A stretch of DNA of 64,000 nucleotides from Boseongicola sp. SB0665_bin_10. Its GTDB lineage: Bacteria > Pseudomonadota > Alphaproteobacteria > Rhodobacterales > Rhodobacteraceae. Shown piece by piece: positions 55,959-63,689 of the stretch. Every line of letters begins with the position of its first letter. Within the stretch, counting starts at the first letter, position 1. The notes beneath the pieces were generated by a model. It was not told where the DNA came from. It saw only the letters and a program-made list of their open reading frames with translations, and did no database searches. Location of the stretch: the NCBI GenBank assembly GCA_009838075.1, contig VXSG01000096.1, positions 1 to 64,000 on the forward strand, given 5' to 3'. Position numbers and translations under genes: made by a program.

Positions 55959-55983
55959 GACGCCTGTGCCTTGACGACTCTCG

Positions 55984-56250
55984 AGGCCGCGCGCGGTGGA
56001 ACAGGGACTTCCCGTCGTCCGCGTGGCCAACACGGGCATCAGCGGCATCCTCGATCCCCTCGGCCGGATGGTGGCGAGCATGCCGCCCGGCCACAGCGGC
56101 ATCCTCGATGTCACCCTGCCTGCCCCCTCGAACACCCCGCGCCATGGTCCCGTTACGGCAACTGGACACTGCTGGTCATCCTGCTGCCCGGCCTGGCCTT
56201 CATCGTCGCCGCCCTAATTCGGCGTTGGCGACCGACCCGTCCGCGCAGCA
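55984..56250 (+). pseudogene. lnt: Apolipoprotein N-acyltransferase (lnt) C-terminal remnant
   Basis: The translation [20 protein letters not shown] then [20 protein letters not shown] matches the C-terminal nitrilase-like part of Lnt. A one-base frameshift near 56145 leads to [20 protein letters not shown] and the final membrane helix. No N-terminal part is present, so this is a broken end. The last 53 bases of the coding tail recur at 57088-57140. Confidence 0.8.
56192..56244 (+). repeat. Repeat of lnt tail, left copy
   Basis: This 53-base segment encoding the [12 protein letters not shown] tail aligns without gaps with 57088-57140, with five mismatches. The Phd/VapC module lies between the two copies. 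Confidence 0.8.
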
Positions 56251-56398
56251 GAGGGAGAGCGGCCACCGCCGCCTGACAGACAGCGGGCGCCGGGAGTCCT
56301 CCAGGCCGGAGCGCGCGACAGACGTTCTTCGTTCTTGACGCCGTGACGAGAGCAGGTCTCCCGATGATCTGGCATCCATCGCGTCAGGCAGCATAATA

Positions 56399-56427
56399 TT
56401 GACCATGGACTCAGACCATGGTACAAA
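56399..56427 (+). promoter_or_regulatory. Promoter and operator of the Phd/VapC module
   Basis: TTGACC (56399-56404) and TACAAA (56422-56427) form a promoter with a 17-base spacer. The inverted repeat ACCATGG ... CCATGGT (56402-56408 and 56416-56422) overlaps both ends of that spacer and is a likely operator. The -10 box ends seven bases before the ATG at 56435 and no ribosome site precedes it, suggesting a leaderless transcript. Confidence 0.75.
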
Positions 56428-56434
56428 TAGTTCC

Positions 56435-56671
56435 ATGGAAGAGATTCAGATTTCAAAGTTCAAGGCGACGTGTCTGGCCGTTCTCGACCGGGTGGGAAGA
56501 TTGCGCAAGCCCGTGCTGGTCACCCGCTTCGGCAAGCCGGTCGCCCAGATTCTGCCGCCGCCGCCGTCGCCAACCGGGGAGTGGCTCGGCGCGATGCAGG
56601 ACGATGGCGAGATCCGCGACGATCTCATCGCACCTGTGGCAGACCTCGCGGAGTGGGATGTCCTCAGGTAG
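56435..56671 (+). CDS. Phd/YefM-family antitoxin
   Basis: A 78-residue antitoxin. MEEIQISKFKATCLAVLDRV then VLVTRFGKPVAQILP is the Phd/YefM DNA-binding fold; the C-terminal tail binds the toxin. Start ATG at 56435. An in-frame upstream extension crosses the promoter and is not used. The stop is directly followed by the toxin ATG. Confidence 0.87.
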   Translation: MEEIQISKFKATCLAVLDRVGRLRKPVLVTRFGKPVAQILPPPPSPTGEWLGAMQDDGEIRDDLIAPVADLAEWDVLR

Positions 56672-57067
56672 ATGGGGCTGCTGCTCGATACGCACATCTG
56701 GTTGTGGAGTCTTCTTGACCAGGACCGACTCGGCGATTCCGCAAGACATGCCTTGCAATCTGGCGAAACCGAACTCTTTCTCTCCCCTGTCAGCGTGTGG
56801 GAAGCTCTGCTCCTTGCCGAACGCGGCCGGGTCGTGCTCAACCCCGATCCCCATCGTTGGCTTCGCAAGGCGATGTCGATCTCGCCTGTCACCGAGGTCC
56901 CGCTCACCATCGATGTGGCGATCGCCGGCCGTACCGTGGACATCGAGCACCAGGATCCTGCAGATCGCTTCATCGCCGCCACTGCCAAGGTGCACAGCCT
57001 GACACTGGTGACGGCGGACACGCGGCTGCTTCGGTGCAGTGACATCGACCTTCTGCCAGGTCATTGA
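56672..57067 (+). CDS. PIN-domain toxin (VapC-like)
   Basis: A 131-residue PIN toxin. MGLLLDTHIWLWSLLDQDRL carries the first Asp, LSPVSVWEALLLAERGRVVL the Glu, QDPADRFIAATAKVHSLTLV and TADTRLL the later acids. It is of the MGLLLDTH subgroup commonly paired with Phd/YefM. It starts with no gap after the antitoxin. Confidence 0.9.
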   Translation: MGLLLDTHIWLWSLLDQDRLGDSARHALQSGETELFLSPVSVWEALLLAERGRVVLNPDPHRWLRKAMSISPVTEVPLTIDVAIAGRTVDIEHQDPADRFIAATAKVHSLTLVTADTRLLRCSDIDLLPGH

Positions 57068-57087
57068 CGCGCGTCAATCAGCGAGGC

Positions 57088-57140
57088 CCTGGCCTTCATC
57101 GCCGCCGCCCTGATGCGGCGTTGACGGCCGACCCGTCCGC
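57088..57140 (+). repeat. Repeat of lnt tail, right copy
   Basis: Matches 56192-56244 with five mismatches; it encodes LAFIAAALMRR followed by a stop. It starts 21 bases after the VapC stop. Confidence 0.8.
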
Positions 57141-57220
57141 ATGCTGCCGACGCACGGCAGCATGGTGCACGCCGCGACGCTGTTGGTTGCGCGAGAACGG
57201 TACGCGAACAAGCGCAGACC

Positions 57221-57362
57221 GTCGTCACCCTGCCGGAATTCGAGCCGACCTGGGCCGGTCTCGATGCCGCCAGGACCCACGGACGGGTTGGCGGCAGGCA
57301 GGCCGCATTCGATGACGGCGCCATCGCCGTGTTCCTTTCATGGCGACCAAAGAGGAGACGTG
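57221..57362 (+). pseudogene. Serine recombinase (resolvase) scrap
   Basis: A frame reading WAGLDAARTHGRVGGRQAAF then DDGAIA resembles the long hinge-helix end (ERTxAGLxAARARGRxGGRP) of resolvase/invertase-type serine recombinases. No catalytic domain is present and a stop follows. Short, so weak evidence. Confidence 0.4.
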
Positions 57363-57851
57363 CCTGAAGGCCCTGCCCTCCTTCGGCATTCGTGCAGGTG
57401 AACGTTGCTGTCAGCGTTACTCGCGATAGATCGCTGGTAGAGCCGCTGCCCCTCGGCGCCGTGACGTTCAAAGCCCATGTTCGTTTCCCGCAACGTCTCG
57501 GGCTAGGCGACCGGGGCGGAGAGGGTCGGCTTCGGGTGCCGCAGAGACAATGCCGTGTCCAAAGGCATGGCGCCGGGATCGCGCGGAAGCGTCGGGCGGG
57601 TTCTGGGTGGCACCGGGAGAGCGGCGGACAGATCGTGATCCTTCTCGCCGTCCTGTTGCGTTCGTCCTCGCAGTCGCGTCTGGCCGGCCTCCCGGGCGGC
57701 GGCGACAGCGGCGCCCGGGAGGCGGCATGCCACACAGGACAAGCCGGATTGTCTTTCCTCTCAGCGCGGGCGGCATGGCGATCGCTCGTCGGTCGGCAAC
57801 GCGGCGGACCGGGACCGTCGCTCCATCGATCAATTCAGCGGTGTTTGGGTA

Positions 57852-58673
57852 CTAGGAAACGACGTCTACATGTCCGGAAACTGCATAGACATCGCCATTC
57901 GTGTCCACCCATTCAAAAGCCAGGTTTGCGCTTTGGTTGAGACGCAGGCTGAAGGCAATGTAGGGGTTCGCGGAAACGGCGGGCTCCAGCTTGGCGCCGA
58001 AGACCTCCGCCCCCTCGACAAGGCATCTGAATCGTTCGGCGATCCGGACGGGGACGAGAAGGCCGGTCTTGTCGTGGCGCAATCCGGTTTCCATCGGATG
58101 ATTGATGATGGTGCGCACCGTGAAAACCTCATCTCTCGCCACCTTGTCCGGCAGCGCCACTCGCATGTTCGGTGCCCAACCCGGCGGAAACTGGTCGTTG
58201 GCGACGGCATCCTCGCAGGCCCCGTACGTGACGTTGACGTGCCTGACAGCCTTGAATGTTTCGCCGTCGGACATCTCCGCAATGGCCACCACGTCCTGAA
58301 ATGCATCAAGCCGCACGCGGGTGCTCATCCGCGCCTCGCCACAGGCTGGCGTAAAGTAGAGGGCGACGACACGGGGGCGCGGATTGCGAGGCGCGTAGAC
58401 GCGGACGACGCGCGGGTAGTCCTCCGGAGTCATTTGGCAGGGGACGTAAGTGTCCATCGGCACGGAGGCACCGGAGTCGGAGAATTCCGGCATGGTGATC
58501 TCGATCTTGCCCGATTTCAATTCCGCCGCGCCGAAATCCTCATCTATCGCGGCAAGCATCTCCGTCTCGTCCGCCTGCAGCGGCAACGCGCAGGTTGCCA
58601 CGCCAGCCGCCAGCAGCGCGCGGCGAGACAAGGTGATCGGCAATGCGGTTGGCGGCCATTTGGGGTCCGACAT
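57852..58673 (-). CDS. Fused SoxYZ-like sulfur carrier
   Basis: A 273-residue exported protein. A twin-arginine-like signal (SRRALLAAGVATCALPLQA) is followed by a SoxY-like domain (residues 45-155) and a SoxZ domain (from about 169: MRVALPDKVARDEVFTVRTI then INHPMETGLRHDKTG). The SoxY domain normally ends in GGCGG carrying the sulfur-binding cysteine; here there is GAC with Cys153, inside the fused chain. It would carry sulfur intermediates, but the fusion fixes the carrier arm in a new setting. It is convergent-facing to nothing, lying on the opposite strand from the sox genes at 59.5 kb. Confidence 0.83.
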   Translation of the reverse strand: MSDPKWPPTALPITLSRRALLAAGVATCALPLQADETEMLAAIDEDFGAAELKSGKIEITMPEFSDSGASVPMDTYVPCQMTPEDYPRVVRVYAPRNPRPRVVALYFTPACGEARMSTRVRLDAFQDVVAIAEMSDGETFKAVRHVNVTYGACEDAVANDQFPPGWAPNMRVALPDKVARDEVFTVRTIINHPMETGLRHDKTGLLVPVRIAERFRCLVEGAEVFGAKLEPAVSANPYIAFSLRLNQSANLAFEWVDTNGDVYAVSGHVDVVS

Positions 58674-59546
58674 GTCCGTAGCCCTCCAAGCCCGTGTCGC
58701 CAACGGTTGCACGCGCAGCCTAGCACTTCCATGCAATCAAGACAAACTTCCGAACAAGGGGATTCCCGCGTGGCCGTCCGGATGCACGGCACAATCACCG
58801 GTCAGCGACACCTTGCAAGAAAAGGCGGCTGCGATCTTGTCGCGGGAGCGGTTCGACTGCGGGATCCCCTGCACCGCCGGTCCTGGGAGAAGTTCTCGTT
58901 CCTCGATGCGCCCGGACTTCCCAAGTTTGCCGGATTCATGACACCACCGGGCATTCAGACCAAGGCTCTTCCGGCATTGCACTTCCGCCACACTGCGCCG
59001 GAGGCGAACAACCGGTCCCGCCTGGTCCGAGCCGGCGTCCCGGAGCCCGAAAGGGCGCCGCCGCGCCTGACGCCGATCAAGGCTCTCGGCATCGATCCGG
59101 TCGTGAATCCAGGGGACCGGACCCTCCGGCGCACGCTGGTCGCGCGCATCCGCACGAGATGACGCCCTTCGCGGGACGCCAGCTACGCCACCTCGTCGCA
59201 GCGCGGGACCGCCGGATCGGGTGGAGCGACGAAGGACGGCACGTGCATCCTTGCAAATGCCGGGATCGCAAGCGCCTTCTGGACCCGGGAAACCATGTCA
59301 TGTAGCATGGACTGACACGGCAGGTGAGCGTCGCCTTGGCGCATGCGATCAGGTTTTGGGCCGTCCGGAAGCGCGCGCCAAGGGCCACGGAATCGCGCAT
59401 TGCTGCGCACAATCTTGTACACGCGGCAGGCCTTGCCTGTCAGGTAGTGTGGCTTTTCCTATGTTTTAGATAGGCTGCGCAAGTGAAATTCCCTGCCATC
59501 CTCGGTGCAAGCTGTGGAGGGGCCAAGATTTGCCTGAGGGAGAACC
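58674..59546. other. Divergent intergenic region, no supported gene
   Basis: About 870 bases between the fused SoxYZ gene and the fccA-like gene. It should contain the promoters of both. No open frame shows family motifs; a minus-strand frame at 59183-59422 and frames near 58700-59150 are not convincing. Confidence 0.45.
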
Positions 59547-59879
59547 ATGACTTGTCCTGATCCGGATCGTGCCCGCCATGGCGTCTTCGCGATCTTTGCG
59601 GCAGTTCTTTCAGGTACCGGGACTGCCTGGGCGGCAGACGGGCCGCTTGCGGTAACGGTCGATGCCTGCACAACGTGCCACGGCCCTCGCGGCATGAGCC
59701 AGGGGACGATGCCCACCATCGCCGGCATGGACAGCGAGGCGTTCGCCGAAGCCCTGCTTGCATTCAGGGACGGCTCGCGCGAATCCACTGTCATGGGCCG
59801 CCTCGTCGGACCCTTGTCCGACGAAGACATCGCCGAGATCGCGGCCTATTTCGCCGCACTGCCGGGAGCCGACCAATGA
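59547..59879 (+). CDS. Monoheme cytochrome c, sulfide dehydrogenase subunit-like
   Basis: A 110-residue exported cytochrome with an N-terminal signal (VFAIFAAVLSGTGTAWA) and one heme site, DACTTCHGPRGMSQG, plus a later axial-ligand Met (ESTVMGRLVGPLSDEDIAEI). It resembles the small cytochrome subunit of flavocytochrome c sulfide dehydrogenase and SoxE-type proteins. GGGAG lies five bases before the ATG. Its stop overlaps the flavoprotein start. Confidence 0.82.
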   Translation: MTCPDPDRARHGVFAIFAAVLSGTGTAWAADGPLAVTVDACTTCHGPRGMSQGTMPTIAGMDSEAFAEALLAFRDGSRESTVMGRLVGPLSDEDIAEIAAYFAALPGADQ

Positions 59880-61162
59880 CCCGAACCGGACTGACGCGCC
59901 GGCAGGCGCTTGGCTTTGCCGGCGCGGCGCTGACCGCGCCGATCCTCGCAGCACCTGCACGGGCACGGGCCGATGCGCATGTCGTCGTGATCGGCGGCGG
60001 ATTTGGCGGGTCGGCGGCGGCGCGGGCCATGCGGCGGATCATGCCGGAGGTTGCAGTCACCCTGGTCACTGATGCTCCGGACTTCGCCACCTGTCCGTTT
60101 TCAAACCTCGTGATTGGTGGTCTGTGGGACATGTCCGAGATCCAGTTTTCCTACGATGCCCTGCACGACGATGGCGTCAAAGTGCGGGTCGATCCCGCGA
60201 TCGCCCTTGATCCGGCCGGCCGCACCGTAACACTGCATTCCGGTGACAGGCTGTCTTACGACCGGGCCATCGTGTCGCCCGGGATCGACTTCCGCTACGA
60301 CGCGCTGCCCGGGGTCGGGCCCGAGGTCGCGGACAGGCTGCCTCACGCCTGGAAGGCCGGCGCGCAAACGATCCTGCTGCGTGACCAGATCCGGTCCATG
60401 CCTCAGGGCGGCACCGTCATCATCGCCCCGCCTGACAACCCGTTTCGTTGCCCCCCGGGGCCCTACGAGCGGGCAAGCTTGATCGCAAGCTACCTGAGCC
60501 GGCACAATCCGGCCGCCAAGATCATCATCGTCGATGGCAAGGACAAGTTCTCCAAGCAAGGCCTGTTCATGGAAGGCTGGCAGGCGCTCTATCCGGGAAT
60601 GATCGACTTCGTTCCGTTCTCCGATCACGGCGGACTGAAAGGCATCGACGCCGACGCGCGGCGCGTTGAGACCTATTTTGGCGATTTCAAGGGTGATGTG
60701 ATAAACCTGATCCCGCCGCAGCAGGCGGCCACGATCGTGCTGGATGCCGGGCTGGGCGGCAGCGGCTTGTGGTGCGAGATCGACGGACTGACATTCGAGG
60801 CACGTGAGGCCGATCATGTCCACGTCATCGGCGACGCAGCAATCGTCGGCGACATGCCCAAGAGCGGGTTCGCGGCCGCAACTCAGGGCAAGGCGTGTGC
60901 CCACGCGGTTGCAGCCCTCCTGGAGGGGCGCGAACCTCAGCGCGGAATCCTGATGAACACCTGCTACAGCCTCGTCGGGCCCGAGTACGGAATCTCGGTC
61001 GCCGGCGTATACCGGAGTGCGCAGGACACCAACAGGCTGGCCAGCCTGCCCGGATCCGGCGGCACCAGCGCGGCGGGCAACCTGCCGGAGTTGCGCCGCG
61101 ACGAAGCGGACTACGCCCGTGGCTGGTACGCGAACCTGACGCAGGAACTGTTCGGAGCGTGA
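59876..61162 (+). CDS. Flavocytochrome c sulfide dehydrogenase flavoprotein (FccB/SoxF-like)
   Basis: A 428-residue flavoprotein with a Tat signal (LTRRQALGFAGAALTAPILA). FAD-binding fold VVVIGGGFGGSAAARAMRR follows. Cys73 in FATCPFSNLVIGG matches the covalent FAD attachment site, and FRCPPGPYERASLIASYL and NTCYSLVGPEYGISVAGVYR carry the redox disulfide cysteines. It would oxidise sulfide to sulfur or polysulfide in the periplasm, passing electrons to the small cytochrome subunit. Start ATG overlaps the upstream stop. Confidence 0.88.
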   Translation: MTRTGLTRRQALGFAGAALTAPILAAPARARADAHVVVIGGGFGGSAAARAMRRIMPEVAVTLVTDAPDFATCPFSNLVIGGLWDMSEIQFSYDALHDDGVKVRVDPAIALDPAGRTVTLHSGDRLSYDRAIVSPGIDFRYDALPGVGPEVADRLPHAWKAGAQTILLRDQIRSMPQGGTVIIAPPDNPFRCPPGPYERASLIASYLSRHNPAAKIIIVDGKDKFSKQGLFMEGWQALYPGMIDFVPFSDHGGLKGIDADARRVETYFGDFKGDVINLIPPQQAATIVLDAGLGGSGLWCEIDGLTFEAREADHVHVIGDAAIVGDMPKSGFAAATQGKACAHAVAALLEGREPQRGILMNTCYSLVGPEYGISVAGVYRSAQDTNRLASLPGSGGTSAAGNLPELRRDEADYARGWYANLTQELFGA

Positions 61163-61584
61163 GGCGGTTGCCCGCTTTGGCCCTGGGCTTATGGCTGCAG
61201 GGCATTGGGGCTGCAAACGCAGACGGGCCTGCCCCGCTGACGGGTCAGCCCGGCGATCCCGCGCGCGGCGAAGCGCTTCTGCTCGACATGCGGCGGGTCA
61301 GTTGCCTGATCTGCCATGAAATCTCCGCCCTCGACGAAAGGGACCAGGGCCAGATTGGCCCGGCTCTTGACGGCGTCGCATCCCGGCTTGACAACATGGA
61401 ATTGCGGCAACGAATCGTCGACGCCCGGGTCATCAACCCCGACACGATCATGCCGCCCTACTACTCGGTCAAGGGATTGGTCGATGTCGCGGACCGCTAT
61501 CGCGGAAAGACCATCTACGATGCACAGGAGGTCGAAGACGTCGTCGCTTATCTGCTCACCCTGACGGAAGAATCGAACCGGTGA
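61159..61584 (+). CDS. soxX: Sulfur-oxidation cytochrome SoxX
   Basis: A 141-residue exported monoheme cytochrome. The start is a GTG at 61159 overlapping the flavoprotein stop (GTGA). A signal peptide (LPALALGLWLQGIGAANA) precedes the SoxX heme motif RRVSCLICHEISALDERDQG, and TIMPPYYSVKGLVDVADRYR contains the axial Met. With SoxA it forms the SoxAX complex, which attaches thiosulfate to the SoxY cysteine. Confidence 0.9.
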   Translation: MRRLPALALGLWLQGIGAANADGPAPLTGQPGDPARGEALLLDMRRVSCLICHEISALDERDQGQIGPALDGVASRLDNMELRQRIVDARVINPDTIMPPYYSVKGLVDVADRYRGKTIYDAQEVEDVVAYLLTLTEESNR

Positions 61585-62345
61585 GGCGTCGTTGCTTGTC
61601 GGCGCTGCTGGTGCTGGCTCTTGCCTTCTGCCTGCCCGTTGCGGCCGGGGAGCCGCGGTCCGGCTACAGCTACATGGAGCCGGCAACGCAGGCGATGCAG
61701 GACGACGATTTCCTCAATCCAGGATTCTTCCTGGTCGATGAGGGACTTCGGCTATGGCGCCGGCCAATGGGACCAGCTGGCCAATCCTGTGCCGACTGCC
61801 ACGGTCCGGTCGACCGGGAGATGAAGGGCGTCGCCGCACGATACCCCGTGCTGGACGCGGGAACGGGCAAGCTGGTCAATCTGGAGCGGAAGATCCAACT
61901 GGAGGCCGCCCGCATGGGCGCGGAGCCACTGGCCTACGAGAGCCCCGAAATCCTGTCGCTGACAACCTTGATTTCATTCCAGTCGCGGGGCATGCCCATG
62001 CGGCCCGAGATCACGCCGCAGTTGCAGCCGTTCCTCGACCGTGGCAGGAAAATCTACGAACAGCGGCGGGGGCAGCTGAACCTGTCGTGCCCGCAATGCC
62101 ACGTCGATCACGCCGGCGGCAAGCTTCGAGGCGACGTGATCAGCCAGGGACAGGTCAATGCCTTTCCCATCTATCGCTTGCTTTGGGGAGAGCCTGGAAC
62201 GCGTCACCGAATGTTCGAATGGTGCATGCAATCGATCCGCGCGCAGTCATTTGAACGTGGGTCGGACGAGTTCATCGAACTGGAACTTTATCTGGTTCAG
62301 CGTGGTGCCGGTCTGGTGATCGAAGCGCCCGGCGTGCGGCGCTGA
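61581..62345 (+). CDS. soxA: Sulfur-oxidation cytochrome SoxA, diheme
   Basis: A 254-residue exported cytochrome with two CxxCH sites (GQSCADCHGPVDREMKG and LSCPQCHVDHAGGKLRGD). The Cys ligand and persulfide-bearing active site is in HRMFEWCMQSIRAQSF. The GTG start at 61581 overlaps the soxX stop (GTGA). It is the catalytic subunit of SoxAX. The carrier partner could be the fused SoxYZ-like protein encoded at 57852-58673. Confidence 0.92.
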   Translation: MRRRCLSALLVLALAFCLPVAAGEPRSGYSYMEPATQAMQDDDFLNPGFFLVDEGLRLWRRPMGPAGQSCADCHGPVDREMKGVAARYPVLDAGTGKLVNLERKIQLEAARMGAEPLAYESPEILSLTTLISFQSRGMPMRPEITPQLQPFLDRGRKIYEQRRGQLNLSCPQCHVDHAGGKLRGDVISQGQVNAFPIYRLLWGEPGTRHRMFEWCMQSIRAQSFERGSDEFIELELYLVQRGAGLVIEAPGVRR

Positions 62346-62384
62346 GCGGCAACCGGGAATGGTCCGAGGGAGAGACCAGATCAT

Positions 62385-63680
62385 ATGGGACGCAAAGTGA
62401 AGTTGCTGGGTTCGCTGATCGCAGCGTTCCTTCTTTCAGTCTGCGCGGCGCTCTTCTGGGTGGCCTATGCCCCGGCTCTTGACCCATTGGAGCCGGGCAG
62501 CCTGGATTTCTCCGACGACGAGATCAAGCGCGGCGAGATGCTGGCGCTGGTCGGCGCCTGTTCTGCCTGCCATACGGCCAAGGGCGGCGCTCCGTTGGCG
62601 GGGGGGCTTGGCCTTCCGACGCCCTTCGGCACGATCTACTCGACCAACATCACCCCAGATCCGGAAACCGGCATTGGTCGATGGAGCTTCGCCGCCTTTG
62701 CCCGGTCGATGCGGGAAGGGCTGGACCGCGAGGGCAGGCATCTCTATCCGGCCTTCCCCTACGACAGCTTCACCAAGTCGACGGATGAAGACCTGCGCGC
62801 GATCTATGCCTGGCTCATGAGCCAGCCGCCGGTCATTGCCGAAAGCACGCCGAACGAGATGCCGTTCCCGTTTTCCTTCCGGCCCGTTCTGGCAGGGTGG
62901 AAGCTGCTGTTTCTGGATGGAGCGCCCTACGCGCATGACCCGGCACTCAACGAGGAGCAGAACCGCGGCGCCTACCTTGCGCTGTCCTTGGGCCACTGCG
63001 GGGCGTGCCACACGCCGCGCAACCCCTTCGGCGCAATGATCGGCGACCGCCTGTTCGAAGGGGGCGAGGCCGAGGGCTGGCTGGCACCGCCGCTTGGCGG
63101 CCATTCCATCGCCCCGGTCGCCTGGACACTGGACGACTATGCCGACTACCTGTTTGACGGCTGGAGCGAGCTGCATGGCATTGCATCCGGGCCGATGACC
63201 ACGGTTGCCGATCAACTCCACGACGCGGACGAAGACGATGTGTTCGCAATTGCGGCCTGGCTTGAGTCCATCACCCCGGAGCAATCGGACGAGAACAGGG
63301 ACGCCGCCTTGAGTTTCGCCAAGGCACGCGACTGGCCGCCGACCAAGGGAGTGCTCCCTGATGAGGAGGTCACCGATCCGGTTCTGAGCGCCGGGCGCGA
63401 CGTCTTCGCGGCGAGGTGCGCGAAATGCCATAAGGAAAGGGTCGCGAAGTCGCAGCCAATATCGCTGGGCCTGACCTATGCGGTCAATGCGCCTTCGCCG
63501 AAGAACCTGCTCAATGTCGTGCGCGACGGCATCGCGCCGCCGCTCGGCGTGCCGGACCGCAAGATGGAGGCGATCGCGCTGACCGACGAGGAACTGTCAG
63601 ATGTCGCGGCCTATGTGCGCTGGCACTTCACCGACCGGCCACCTTGGAAGGATCTGAATGAGGCGGTGGCCGCGCATTGA
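62385..63680 (+). CDS. Triheme membrane-anchored cytochrome c
   Basis: A 431-residue protein with an N-terminal membrane anchor (LLGSLIAAFLLSVCAALFWV) and three CxxCH sites: GACSACHTAKGG, GHCGACHTPRNPFG and ARCAKCHKERVAKSQ. The layout matches the cytochrome subunit of membrane alcohol or gluconate dehydrogenases (IYSTNITPDPETGIGRWSFA is typical). In this context it may accept electrons from the sulfur-oxidising enzymes. It starts 39 bases after soxA. Confidence 0.86.
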   Translation: MGRKVKLLGSLIAAFLLSVCAALFWVAYAPALDPLEPGSLDFSDDEIKRGEMLALVGACSACHTAKGGAPLAGGLGLPTPFGTIYSTNITPDPETGIGRWSFAAFARSMREGLDREGRHLYPAFPYDSFTKSTDEDLRAIYAWLMSQPPVIAESTPNEMPFPFSFRPVLAGWKLLFLDGAPYAHDPALNEEQNRGAYLALSLGHCGACHTPRNPFGAMIGDRLFEGGEAEGWLAPPLGGHSIAPVAWTLDDYADYLFDGWSELHGIASGPMTTVADQLHDADEDDVFAIAAWLESITPEQSDENRDAALSFAKARDWPPTKGVLPDEEVTDPVLSAGRDVFAARCAKCHKERVAKSQPISLGLTYAVNAPSPKNLLNVVRDGIAPPLGVPDRKMEAIALTDEELSDVAAYVRWHFTDRPPWKDLNEAVAAH

Positions 63681-63689
63681 GCCGCAGCG

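Larger units (their letters stand above)
57068..57851. other. Gap with scraps, no supported gene
   Basis: About 780 bases. It contains the second lnt-tail copy and a serine-recombinase scrap. The rest, on both strands, shows open frames without recognisable motifs or starts. Confidence 0.45.
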
